Part shown: positions 7,588 to 15,134 of the stretch, piece by piece
Layout: the number at the start of each line of letters is the position of its first letter
Position numbering within the stretch: the first letter of the stretch is position 1
Assembly (NCBI GenBank): GCA_014239895.1
Contig: JAAZXZ010000030.1
Location: forward strand, 1-15,162
DNA length: 15,162 nucleotides
From: Flavobacteriaceae bacterium
GTDB lineage: Bacteria; Bacteroidota; Bacteroidia; Flavobacteriales; Flavobacteriaceae
Direction of reading: 5' to 3'
Notes under the pieces: model-generated
Told to the model about the DNA's origin: nothing
The model's input: the letters and a program-made list of their open reading frames with translations, nothing else
The model's database searches: none
Translations under genes and position numbers: made by a program

Positions 7588-7977
7588 ATGGAAAATGTAA
7601 TTCATAAAATTGGTCGAAGAAAAACTGCAGTTGCTAGAGTTTATTTAAAAAAAGGCAAAGGAAGTATTGTGGTAAATAAAAAAGATTATCAAATTTATTT
7701 TCCAACTCTATCTCTTCAATATAAAATTAATCAACCTTTTACTCTGACTAAAAACGAAAAAAAATTTGATACTAGCGTAAATGTTTATGGTGGAGGAGCA
7801 ACTGGACAAGCTGAAGCCATTAGATTAGCTCTCTCAAGAGCATTGTGTGAACTTGATGAAAAAAATAGAGAAGTATTAAAACCTGAAGGATTATTAACTA
7901 GAGATCCTAGAATGGTTGAAAGGAAAAAATTTGGTCAGAAAAAGGCAAGGAAAAAATTCCAATTCTCAAAACGATAA
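7588..7977 (+). CDS. rpsI: 30S ribosomal protein S9 (uS9)
   Basis: S9 sits in the head of the small subunit, and its C-terminal tail reaches the P-site tRNA. The product is 129 residues, the normal length. It has the expected N-terminal IGRRKTAVARVYLKKGKG (residues 7-24), the central YGGGATGQAEAIRLALSRAL, the motif LLTRDPRMVERKKFGQKKAR and the conserved basic terminus ending SKR, whose last arginine contacts tRNA. Its ATG directly follows the rplM stop with no intervening base, so the two genes are co-transcribed and probably translationally coupled. A 113-bp gap separates it from rpsB. Confidence 0.98.
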   Translation: MENVIHKIGRRKTAVARVYLKKGKGSIVVNKKDYQIYFPTLSLQYKINQPFTLTKNEKKFDTSVNVYGGGATGQAEAIRLALSRALCELDEKNREVLKPEGLLTRDPRMVERKKFGQKKARKKFQFSKR

Positions 7978-8013
7978 TATTATAATATATGTAATAAATC
8001 AAAAATTTAGTTT

Positions 8014-8063
8014 AGCATCTAAATACCTAAGGCTTAATTTATTTATACCACTTAGATATTGCT
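8014..8063 (+). promoter_or_regulatory. Possible structured leader upstream of rpsB
   Basis: The 113-bp gap between rpsI and rpsB is long for this window and contains no TAnnTTTG box. Within it AGCA (8014-8017) and CTAAG (8027-8031) can pair with TGCT (8060-8063) and CTTAG (8051-8055), giving a two-part stem around a 19-base loop, 27 bases before the ATG. S2 represses its own rpsB-tsf operon through the leader in enterobacteria, so a control element here would make sense. The stem is AU-rich and short and I do not recognise it as a named motif. Confidence 0.2.
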
Positions 8064-8090
8064 ATAATTAAGAACGTAAACTAATTCAAA

Positions 8091-8978
8091 ATGGGAAAAA
8101 TAGAAGTAAAAGATTTAATTAAGGCAGGTGTTCATTTTGGACATCTTACCAGAAAATGGAACCCTAATATGGCTCCATTTATATATATGGAAAGAAATGG
8201 GATCCATATAATCAATTTATATAAAACAATAAGCAAACTAGAGGAGGCTTCTGAAGCACTAAAAAAAATTGCAATATCAGGGCGAAAAATTTTATTTGTT
8301 GCAACAAAGAAACAGGCTAAAAATATAGTTTCTGAAGCTGCGAAGAAAGTTAACATGCCTTATATAACCGAAAGATGGCCTGGAGGTATGCTTACTAATT
8401 TTATTACGATTAGAAAGGCGGTTAAGAAAATGAGTTCTATCGATAGAATGAAAGAAGATGGGACATTCAATACGTTATCAAAAAAAGAAAAATTACAAGT
8501 AGGAAGGCTTAGAGAAAAGTTAGAAAAAAATTTAGGTTCAATAGCCAATATGACTAGGCTCCCTGGTGCTATTTTTGTAGTTGATGTTGTAAGAGAAAAT
8601 ATTGCTATTAAAGAAGCTCAAAAATTAAATATTCCTATTTTTGCAATGGTTGATACAAACTCTGATCCAAGAGGAATTCAATATATTGTCCCCTCCAATG
8701 ATGATGCTTCTAAATCAATCTCTAAAATTCTAGAATATATTTCTGATTCTATCCAGACTGGTCTAGAAGAAAGAAAATCAGAAAAAGCAGCTGAGGAAGC
8801 TGAAGCAGCAGCAGCAGCAGAAGCTAAAAAAGTAGCAGCTGAGGAAAAGGAAAAAGCAGTAGCTGAGGAAAAGGAAAAAGCAGCAGCTAAGGAAAAAGTA
8901 GTAGCTGAGGAAAAGGAAAAAGCAACAGCTAAGGAAAAAGTAGTAGCTGAGGAAACTAAAAAAGAAGACAATAAATAA
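8091..8978 (+). CDS. rpsB: 30S ribosomal protein S2 (uS2) with a long repeat-built C-terminal tail
   Basis: S2 binds late in 30S assembly between head and body and provides the docking site for S1. The core (about 1-225) is typical: LIKAGVHFGHLTRKWNPNM (9-27), FVATKKQAKNIV (69-80), RWPGGMLTNF (95-104), LPGAIFVVDV (157-166), and DTNSDP (188-193) leading into PSNDDA. The product is 295 residues against 241 in E. coli. The excess is a tail from about 226 to 295 made almost only of Ala, Glu, Lys and Val, in near-repeats of AEEKEKA and AKEKV, likely a charged helix or disordered extension. The encoding DNA contains near-identical tandem repeats. Eight bases separate its stop from tsf. Extended acidic or alanine-rich S2 tails occur in some bacteria; the function of this one is unknown. 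Confidence 0.97.
   Translation: MGKIEVKDLIKAGVHFGHLTRKWNPNMAPFIYMERNGIHIINLYKTISKLEEASEALKKIAISGRKILFVATKKQAKNIVSEAAKKVNMPYITERWPGGMLTNFITIRKAVKKMSSIDRMKEDGTFNTLSKKEKLQVGRLREKLEKNLGSIANMTRLPGAIFVVDVVRENIAIKEAQKLNIPIFAMVDTNSDPRGIQYIVPSNDDASKSISKILEYISDSIQTGLEERKSEKAAEEAEAAAAAEAKKVAAEEKEKAVAEEKEKAAAKEKVVAEEKEKATAKEKVVAEETKKEDNK
8805..8968 (+). repeat. Tandem repeats inside the 3' end of rpsB
   Basis: There are three repeat types, all in frame. A pure GCA run of five copies (8805-8819) encodes five alanines. Two adjacent 24-nt units at 8837-8860 and 8861-8884 are identical except for the last base. Two adjacent 42-nt units at 8885-8926 and 8927-8968 share their first 29 bases exactly and then diverge. 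The word AGCTGAGGAAA recurs at 8837, 8861, 8903 and 8945. All unit lengths are multiples of three, so slippage would lengthen or shorten the S2 tail without a frameshift. Confidence 0.9.
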
Positions 8979-8986
8979 TCAGTGGA

Positions 8987-9823
8987 ATGATAAAAATTTC
9001 TGCATCAGAAGTAAATAACCTACGAAAATCAACAGGAGCTGGTATGATGGATTGTAAAAATGCATTGGTAGAAGCTAATGGAGATTTGGATAAAGCAATA
9101 GAAATTTTAAGAAAAAAGGGTCAAAAAGTAGCTGCAAAAAGAGCTGACAGAGACTCCCATGAAGGAGCATCAATAGCAATGACTAATCAAGAAAAAACTG
9201 TTGGTGTAGCAATTGTATTAGCATGTGAAACTGATTTTGTCGGCAAAAATACTGATTTTGTTAATCTAGCATATAAACTAGCAAGTATAGCGCTTGATTG
9301 TGATTCTAAAGAAGATCTATTGAAAGCCTCAATTGATAGAATGACTGTTGAGGAAAAACTTTTAGAACAAACTGGAGTTATTGGAGAAAAAATTCAAATT
9401 AACAAGTTTGTTAAAATTACTGCACCATATATTGGTTCATATATACATGCTGGGAATAAAATTGCAACCATTGTTGGGTTGTCCAAGACAAACGATAGCT
9501 TGCTCCCTCACATGGTTAATATATCAAAAGATATTGCTATGCAAGTTGCAGCTATGAACCCTATTGCTCTGGATGAATCAAGTGTAAAATCAGATGTAAT
9601 AGAAAAAGAAATTGAAATTGCTAAAGATCAATTGCGAGCTGAAGGTAAGCCAGAATCTATGTTAGATAATATTGCCAAAGGGAAGCTAAAACGATTCTTT
9701 AAAGATAATACTTTATTAAATCAGGCATTTATAAAAGATACCAAAATCAGTATTTCCAATTATCTTTCATCCTTCGATAAAAATCTAACTGTAACCTCCT
9801 ATGAAAGGATTTCAATTGGCTAG
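8987..9823 (+). CDS. tsf: Translation elongation factor Ts
   Basis: EF-Ts is the guanine-nucleotide exchange factor that recycles EF-Tu-GDP in the cytoplasm. The 278-residue product begins with the UBA-like N-terminal domain (STGAGMMDCKNALVEANGDL near 15-34 and ILRKKGQKVAAKRADR near 40-55). It then carries the signature ACETDFVGKNTDFV (79-92), whose TDFV (82-85) intrudes into EF-Tu near its magnesium site. The core subdomains follow, with the conserved HMVNISKDIAMQVAAMNP (175-192) and a C-terminal basic helix near 230-239. It lies 8 bp after rpsB, the near-universal S2-EF-Ts pairing, and ends with TAG. Nothing is missing. No hairpin with a T-run was seen in the 81-bp gap before pyrH. Confidence 0.97.
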   Translation: MIKISASEVNNLRKSTGAGMMDCKNALVEANGDLDKAIEILRKKGQKVAAKRADRDSHEGASIAMTNQEKTVGVAIVLACETDFVGKNTDFVNLAYKLASIALDCDSKEDLLKASIDRMTVEEKLLEQTGVIGEKIQINKFVKITAPYIGSYIHAGNKIATIVGLSKTNDSLLPHMVNISKDIAMQVAAMNPIALDESSVKSDVIEKEIEIAKDQLRAEGKPESMLDNIAKGKLKRFFKDNTLLNQAFIKDTKISISNYLSSFDKNLTVTSYERISIG

Positions 9824-9872
9824 TTTTCAGTACTAAAATTTTCTAAATTTAAGGGTTTTTATCAATTAAAAA

Positions 9873-9895
9873 ATGTATAGTATATTTGTATACAT
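9873..9895 (+). promoter_or_regulatory. -7 box for pyrH-frr lying inside an inverted repeat
   Basis: TATATTTG at 9881-9888 is a perfect TAnnTTTG box 16 bases before the pyrH ATG, implying a leader of only about 10 nt. It lies in and just beside the spacer of a 7-bp inverted repeat, ATGTATA (9873-9879) and TATACAT (9889-9895), so a protein bound to the repeat would cover the promoter core. The upstream element is weak: a T-run near 9856-9860 at about 20 bases spacing, without a TTG. The box is reasonable; the operator is speculative. Confidence 0.5.
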
Positions 9896-9904
9896 TTATT
9901 AATT

Positions 9905-10612
9905 ATGAGCTACAATAGAGTCCTCCTAAAACTTTCTGGAGAAGCCCTTATGGGAGATAAAAAATCAGGTATTGATTCAAAGAAATTATTGCACTACGCC
10001 AATGAAATTAAAAAAATACACGATATAGGTGTTCAAGTTGCAATTGTAATTGGAGGAGGAAATATTTATAGAGGATTTAATAATACAGAACATAAAATTG
10101 ATAGAGTTCAAGGCGATTATATGGGGATGCTTGCTACTATAATTAATGGTTTAGCTCTTCAGAATACACTAGAAAATATTGAAGTTCCTACTAGACTACA
10201 AAGCGCAATAAATGTTAACCAAGTAGCTGAACCATATATAAAAAGAAAAGCTATTAGACACTTAGAAAAAAATCGAATAGTAATTTTTTCAGCTGGCACA
10301 GGAAATCCATATTTCACAACAGATTCAGCAGCTGTTCTAAGAGCTATTGAAATTGAAGCAAATGTAATTTTAAAAGGCACTAAAGTTGATGGTATATATG
10401 ACTGTGATCCTGAAATTAATTCAAATGCTATAAAATTTGAAAATATTACATTTCGTGAAGCTATAAAAAAAGGCCTAAAAATAATGGACACTACTGCTTT
10501 TACTCTTAGTCAAGAAAATAATTTACCTATAATTGTCTTTGATATTAATTCATCGGATAATTTATTAAAGGCAATTTCTGGAGAAAAAGTTGGTACTATT
10601 GTAAATATTTAA
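9905..10612 (+). CDS. pyrH: UMP kinase
   Basis: This is a bacterial hexameric UMP kinase of the amino-acid-kinase fold, which converts UMP to UDP with ATP in pyrimidine nucleotide synthesis. The product is 235 residues, the normal length. Visible motifs are the phosphate-binding KLSGE (9-13), GGGN with the following Y55-R56 (50-56), the allosteric and UMP-site segment GDYMGMLATIINGLALQ (70-86), GTGNPYFTTDSAA (131-143), KGTKVDGIYDCDP (157-169) and MDTTAFTLSQENNLPI (194-209). All catalytic elements are present. Ten bases separate it from frr, a pairing widely conserved in bacteria. Its own -7 box lies just upstream, so it can be expressed independently of rpsB-tsf. Confidence 0.97.
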   Translation: MSYNRVLLKLSGEALMGDKKSGIDSKKLLHYANEIKKIHDIGVQVAIVIGGGNIYRGFNNTEHKIDRVQGDYMGMLATIINGLALQNTLENIEVPTRLQSAINVNQVAEPYIKRKAIRHLEKNRIVIFSAGTGNPYFTTDSAAVLRAIEIEANVILKGTKVDGIYDCDPEINSNAIKFENITFREAIKKGLKIMDTTAFTLSQENNLPIIVFDINSSDNLLKAISGEKVGTIVNI

Positions 10613-10622
10613 TACTAATAAA

Positions 10623-11180
10623 ATGAATGAAGAATTAGATCTAATCTTTGATTTAGCTAAAGAATCAATGTCCAATGCAATAACGCATTTAGAAAAAAAA
10701 TTAATGAATATTCGAGCAGGAAAAGCTAATCCAAATATGCTTTCTAATGTAACAGTCGAATATTATGGGACTAACACCCCTTTGTCTCAAGTCGCAAATA
10801 TAAATACTCCTGATGGTAGAACAATTATTATTCAGCCATGGGAAAAATCAATACTCCCTGAAGTAGAAAAAGGTATAGAAATAGCTAATCTTGGTTTTAA
10901 TCCAATGAATAATGGAGAGAATATAATTATTAATGTCCCTGCTCTTACTGAAGAAAGAAGAACAGAATTAGCTAAACAAGCAAAAACAGAAACTGAAGAA
11001 GCAAAAATTGCTATTAGAAATGCTAGGAAGGATGCAAATAATGAAATTAAAAAATATTCTGATTTCTCTGAAGATTTGAAAAAAAATTCTGAATTAGATA
11101 TTCAAGAAACAACCAACAATTATATAGACAAAGTAGATAAGATTTTTGAGCTAAAGCAAAAAGAAATAATGACGTTATAA
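10623..11180 (+). CDS. frr: Ribosome recycling factor
   Basis: RRF splits post-termination ribosomes together with EF-G and mimics tRNA in shape. The product is 185 residues, the standard size (185 in E. coli). The N-terminal helix leads to IRAGKANPNML (30-40). The beta domain contains VEYYGTNTPLSQVANI (45-60) and GRTIIIQPWEK (65-75). The second helical part has the conserved NVPALTEERRTELAKQAK, and IRNARKDANNEIKK, which carries the functionally important arginine of helix 3. The start is preceded by an A-rich stretch, TAATAAAATG, typical of Bacteroidota. It is co-transcribed with pyrH. Its last codons form the left arm of a hairpin that ends in a T-rich run. Confidence 0.97.
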   Translation: MNEELDLIFDLAKESMSNAITHLEKKLMNIRAGKANPNMLSNVTVEYYGTNTPLSQVANINTPDGRTIIIQPWEKSILPEVEKGIEIANLGFNPMNNGENIIINVPALTEERRTELAKQAKTETEEAKIAIRNARKDANNEIKKYSDFSEDLKKNSELDIQETTNNYIDKVDKIFELKQKEIMTL

Positions 11181-11200
11181 TACTCTTTTTTTCTTTAAGC
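11150..11200 (+). terminator. Hairpin with T-run overlapping the end of frr
   Basis: GCTAAAG at 11150-11156 pairs with CTTTAAGC at 11193-11200 with one bulged A. The A-rich run at 11158-11165 faces the T-run 11186-11192, and ATAA (11166-11169) with TTAT (11175-11178) closes an inner loop. The left arm lies in frr codons, so the hairpin spans the stop at 11178-11180. It is A/U-rich with little GC, and could act in either direction or merely stabilise the frr mRNA end. Confidence 0.3.
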
Positions 11201-11247
11201 TATTTTCAGAACTAATTAATACCTTTATAAAAGATAATTTATAAAAA

Positions 11248-13647
11248 ATGTCAGAAAAAAATGTAGGTGGATTATGGGAATCAATTGCTAGAATTATTCT
11301 CAATAATAGAATACTTATAATAATTTCTCTAATATTAGCTACGTACTTTTTTAGCACACACTGGCATAAAATTAGATTTACCTATACAGAAGCAAACCTT
11401 TTGCCGGATAATCATGAAGAGAATTTAAAATACAATTCTTTTACAAGCAAATTTGGAGAAGAAGGAAATCTAATTGTAATTGGTGTAAAAGATAGCTTAT
11501 TATTTACACTGGAAAATTTAAATGCATGGAATAAACTTTCTAACAGTTTTAAAGAACTTCCTGAAGTTGAAACAGTAATTGCATTTGGAGATCTACAAAA
11601 ATTACTAAAAGACAAAGATGAAAGACAATTCTATATTGAGCCATTCATCGAAGATTCTATTAATTCTAATATTGAACTGAAAAATCTAAAAGATGAGCTT
11701 TTCTTTAAATCTCCTTTTTATGATAAATTCTTAATTAACACTGAGACAAAAGCTGTTAGGAGTGCAATCAATTTAAAAACATCTATTGTCAATACCGTTA
11801 AACGAGAAGAATTTATAAATAAAGTTCTTTTACCTAGAGTTAATGCTTTTGAAGAAGCTTACAATATAGATGTTAGAATCTCAGGAATGCCTTATGTTAG
11901 AACTAAATATTCAGAAACTATTAAAGCTGAACTTGGAGAGTTTGTCCTTCTCGCAATTTTTGTTACCTCTCTAATTTTCTTCTTCTTTTTTAGATCAATT
12001 AGGGCAACTGCTATTTCTATCTGCACAGTATGTATAGGAGTAATGTGGACTTTAGGAATAATTGGAATCCTTGAGTATGAGCTTACTGTATTAACAGCAG
12101 TAATTCCTCCATTAATTATTGTTATAGGAATGCCAAATTGTATTTATTTGATAAAAAAATATCAACATGAAGTTAATACCCACGGCGATAAATCCCTTTC
12201 ATTACAAAAAGTAATAACTAAGATTGGAAATGCGACATTGATGACAAACGTAACAACTGCCTCAGGATTTGCAACATTTATTATTACAAACAGCCAATTA
12301 TTAAAAGAATTTGGAACTGTGGCCTCACTAAGCATACTATCAATTTTTATAATCTGTATTTTAGTTATCCCCATAATTTATAGTTTTTTGCCTATCCCAG
12401 ACTCTAAACATTTAGAGCACCTAAATAAAAAGTGGGTTATTTCACTTTTTGACTGGATGGCGTCTACAGTAAAATTTAGAAAAATTGAAATTTATACTAT
12501 AGCGATAATGCTCCTGGCAGTTAGTATTATTGGTATCTATAAAATAGAAATATCTGGAAGTCTAATAGATGATATGCCTAGAAATACAGAGTTTTTTGAA
12601 GATGTAATGTTTTATGAAAAAGAATTCAATGGAATTCTGCCGCTTGAAATTTATATTGATACAAAAAGAAAAAAAGCGGTTACTAAATTATCCACAATAA
12701 AAAAAATGAAAGTGTTGGAAGATATTATTTCCGAGATTCCAGAATTATCAAGGCCTATCTCAGTAGTAAGTCTAGTAAAATACTCTAAACAAGCATATTA
12801 TAATGGTAATCCTAAATATTATCAAGTGCCAACGACTCAAGAAAATAGCTTCATTCTTTCCTATGCAAAAAATTCAACTTCAGGAACAGATGGTATTGAC
12901 CTAATTAAAAATTTTGTTGACAGCACTGGACAATACACCAGAATTACAACTTTTATGAAAGATATTAAGATTGAAAGAATGGAAAGGATAGAAGAAAAAT
13001 TAGATTATGAAATTTCGAAAATTATGCCCAAAGATAGATTTGAAGTGTATTTGACAGGGAAAGCATACTTATTTCAGCAAGGGACATATTTTTTAGTTAA
13101 AAATCTTATTCTTTCACTCTCATTAGCAATTCTTTTAATTTCAATATTTATGGCCTATATGTTTAGAAATTTTAGAATGATTATTATATCTCTTGTCCCT
13201 AATTTATTACCTCTTTTGATTACTGCTGGATTAATGGGCTTTATTGGTATTCCTATAAAGCCATCTACAATCCTCATTTTTAGTATTGCTTTTGGTATTT
13301 CTGTTGATGATACAATTCACTTCCTGGCCAAATATAGACAGGAACTTCAAGATAATAAATGGCAGATAAAAAAATCTGTCTACAATGCTATAAAAGAAAC
13401 CGGTATAAGCATGTTCTATACTTCAGTAGTTCTTTTCTTTGGTTTTTCAGTTTTTATAGTATCAAATTTTGGCGGTACTGTTGCCCTTGGTGCATTAGTT
13501 TCTGCTACACTCTTACTAGCAATGCTTTCAAATCTTTTACTGCTACCTTCATTACTTCTTTCATTAGAAAGGAGTATAGCAAATGAAAAGGTATTAAAAG
13601 AGCCTAAAATTCAAATTCTTACAGATGAAGATGAATTATTGAATTAA
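11248..13647 (+). CDS. RND/MMPL (patched-like) family membrane transporter
   Basis: This is a 799-residue inner-membrane protein built as two repeats of one helix, a large periplasmic loop and five helices. Helices lie at about 22-37, 228-248, 253-273, 281-303, 332-347 and 357-381, then 414-431, 615-638, 642-662, 672-692, 720-738 and 745-772; the loops are about 40-225 and 432-612. It is the short MMPL/hopanoid-exporter-like type without an adjacent membrane-fusion protein or outer-membrane channel. The second half has the proton-relay type motif GISVDDTIHFLAKY (683-696) with D687/D688, while the matching first-half segment reads VIGMPNCIYLIKKY (292-305), with no acid. Substrate is unknown; lipid or hydrophobe export is the usual inference. 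I recall such a gene between frr and asnS in flavobacteria. It starts 67 bp after frr with only an imperfect -7 box (TACCTTTA, 11220-11227). Confidence 0.88.
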   Translation: MSEKNVGGLWESIARIILNNRILIIISLILATYFFSTHWHKIRFTYTEANLLPDNHEENLKYNSFTSKFGEEGNLIVIGVKDSLLFTLENLNAWNKLSNSFKELPEVETVIAFGDLQKLLKDKDERQFYIEPFIEDSINSNIELKNLKDELFFKSPFYDKFLINTETKAVRSAINLKTSIVNTVKREEFINKVLLPRVNAFEEAYNIDVRISGMPYVRTKYSETIKAELGEFVLLAIFVTSLIFFFFFRSIRATAISICTVCIGVMWTLGIIGILEYELTVLTAVIPPLIIVIGMPNCIYLIKKYQHEVNTHGDKSLSLQKVITKIGNATLMTNVTTASGFATFIITNSQLLKEFGTVASLSILSIFIICILVIPIIYSFLPIPDSKHLEHLNKKWVISLFDWMASTVKFRKIEIYTIAIMLLAVSIIGIYKIEISGSLIDDMPRNTEFFEDVMFYEKEFNGILPLEIYIDTKRKKAVTKLSTIKKMKVLEDIISEIPELSRPISVVSLVKYSKQAYYNGNPKYYQVPTTQENSFILSYAKNSTSGTDGIDLIKNFVDSTGQYTRITTFMKDIKIERMERIEEKLDYEISKIMPKDRFEVYLTGKAYLFQQGTYFLVKNLILSLSLAILLISIFMAYMFRNFRMIIISLVPNLLPLLITAGLMGFIGIPIKPSTILIFSIAFGISVDDTIHFLAKYRQELQDNKWQIKKSVYNAIKETGISMFYTSVVLFFGFSVFIVSNFGGTVALGALVSATLLLAMLSNLLLLPSLLLSLERSIANEKVLKEPKIQILTDEDELLN

Positions 13648-13670
13648 TTTCTAGCAAAACCATATCTTTG
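13639..13670 (+). promoter_or_regulatory. Flavobacterial promoter for asnS
   Basis: TTG at 13639-13641, a 21-base spacer and TATCTTTG at 13663-13670 match TTG-N17-23-TAnnTTTG. The upstream element lies in the last codons of the preceding RND gene, and the -7 box is 16 bases before the asnS ATG, leaving a leader of only about 10 nt. Together these features suggest that asnS has its own promoter in addition to any readthrough. Confidence 0.6.
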
Positions 13671-13686
13671 AATTAAATTATAATTA

Positions 13687-15120
13687 ATGAGTAATACTAC
13701 TGTTCTCAAAATATTAAATGAATTAAAGAAAAACCAAACAATAGAAGTTTGTGGTTGGGTGAAAACATTTAGAGCTAATAGATTTATTGCACTTAATGAT
13801 GGGTCATGCCTTGAGAATATTCAATGTGTAATTGATTTTGAAAATACGGATGATAATATCCTTAAAAAAATCACAACTGGGAGTTCTGTTAAAATATCTG
13901 GAAAAATTGTTGAAAGTACAGGGGCAAAACAGGCTATAGAAATTCAAGTGAATAAAATTAATATTCTAGGAGAATCAAATCCAGATCAATACCCTATTCA
14001 ACCAAAGAAACACTCTTTTGAATTTCTAAGAGAAAACGCTCATTTAAGGACAAGAACGTCTACATTTAATGCAATAATGAGATTAAGGTCTTCCTTGTCA
14101 TTTGCAATTCATAAATTTTTTAATGAAAAAGGGTTTTACTATGTTCATACTCCTATTATAACTGGTAGCGATGCTGAAGGAGCTGGAGAACAATTTAGAG
14201 TTACGACCTTAAACCCAAAAAATCCTGAATTAAATTCGAGCAAAAATGTTGATTTTAAAAAAGATTTTTTTGGGAAAGAAACTAAACTAACTGTTTCTGG
14301 GCAACTAGAGGCAGAAGCATATGCGATGTCTCTAGGGAAAGTGTATACTTTTGGTCCTACATTTAGAGCTGAAAATTCTAATACATCAAGACATCTTTCT
14401 GAGTTTTGGATGATAGAACCTGAAGCTGCCTTTATAGATATAAATGGCAATATGGATTTAGCTGAAAATTTTCTAAAATATATATTAGAAGATATTACTA
14501 ATAATAATAGGAGTGAATTAAAATTCTTAGAATCAAGGCTTATAGATGAAGAAAAAAGAAAGCCTGAAAAAGATAGAAGCGAAATGAGTTTAATTGAAAA
14601 AATTAATTTTGTTATAAAGAATAAATTTAAACGTATTACTTACAGTGAGGCGATTGATATTTTAAGAGATTCTAAGCCAAACCGAAAAAAGAAATTTGAA
14701 TATATAATTAAAGATTGGGGCTGTGATTTACAAAGTGAACACGAAAAATTCCTAGTTGAAAAACACTTTAAGTGCCCTGTTATAATATATAATTATCCTG
14801 CTAGCATAAAATCATTTTATATGAGACTAAATGATGATGATAAAACGGTAAGAGCAATGGATATTCTTTTCCCCGGAATAGGGGAAATTGTTGGGGGATC
14901 ACAGAGAGAAGAAAGAGCTAATGTCCTTAAGAAAAGAATGAGAGAGATTGGTATTGATGAAAAAGAATTATGGTGGTATAATGATCTTAGAAAATTTGGT
15001 ACTGCTATACATTCAGGTTTTGGATTAGGATTTGAAAGGCTAGTCATGTTTGCAACTGGGATGTCTAATATAAGGGATGTCATACCCTTCCCTAGAACAC
15101 CGCAGAATGCAGAATTTTAA
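13687..15120 (+). CDS. asnS: Asparaginyl-tRNA synthetase
   Basis: This is a class IIb aminoacyl-tRNA synthetase that charges tRNA-Asn with asparagine in the cytoplasm. The 477-residue product resembles the E. coli enzyme (466). An N-terminal OB-fold anticodon-binding domain (about 17-95) contains VCGWVKTFRANRFIALNDGS. The catalytic domain follows, with the class II motif 1 region around RLRSSLSFAIHKFF (132-145) and the AsnRS-type SDAEGAGEQF (161-170). FFGKETKLTVSGQLEAE lies near 194-210, motif 2 is FRAENSNTSRHLSEFW (226-241), and motif 3 is GLGFERLVMF (446-455) with R451. The C-terminus DVIPFPRTP is standard. Presence of AsnRS implies direct Asn-tRNA formation rather than sole reliance on tRNA amidation. 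It is preceded by its own promoter and followed 14 bp later by a probable rpoN start. Confidence 0.97.
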   Translation: MSNTTVLKILNELKKNQTIEVCGWVKTFRANRFIALNDGSCLENIQCVIDFENTDDNILKKITTGSSVKISGKIVESTGAKQAIEIQVNKINILGESNPDQYPIQPKKHSFEFLRENAHLRTRTSTFNAIMRLRSSLSFAIHKFFNEKGFYYVHTPIITGSDAEGAGEQFRVTTLNPKNPELNSSKNVDFKKDFFGKETKLTVSGQLEAEAYAMSLGKVYTFGPTFRAENSNTSRHLSEFWMIEPEAAFIDINGNMDLAENFLKYILEDITNNNRSELKFLESRLIDEEKRKPEKDRSEMSLIEKINFVIKNKFKRITYSEAIDILRDSKPNRKKKFEYIIKDWGCDLQSEHEKFLVEKHFKCPVIIYNYPASIKSFYMRLNDDDKTVRAMDILFPGIGEIVGGSQREERANVLKKRMREIGIDEKELWWYNDLRKFGTAIHSGFGLGFERLVMFATGMSNIRDVIPFPRTPQNAEF

Positions 15121-15134
15121 ATATCTCATGCATC

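Noticed and set aside
7977..7988. Perfect 12-bp palindrome ATATTATAATAT just after rpsI, considered as a terminator or operator.
   Set aside because: It is entirely A/T, has no usable loop or T-run, and such palindromes are expected by chance in this composition.
8678..8971. A 97-codon minus-strand open frame rich in Ser, Ala and Phe opposite the 3' end of rpsB.
   Set aside because: It is the antisense reading of the repetitive Ala/Glu/Lys tail of S2; low complexity keeps the frame open, and no start context or family similarity supports it.
13359..13586. A 75-codon plus-strand frame within the RND gene.
   Set aside because: It is a +1-type shadow in a Cys/Phe-rich composition inside a conserved transporter domain.
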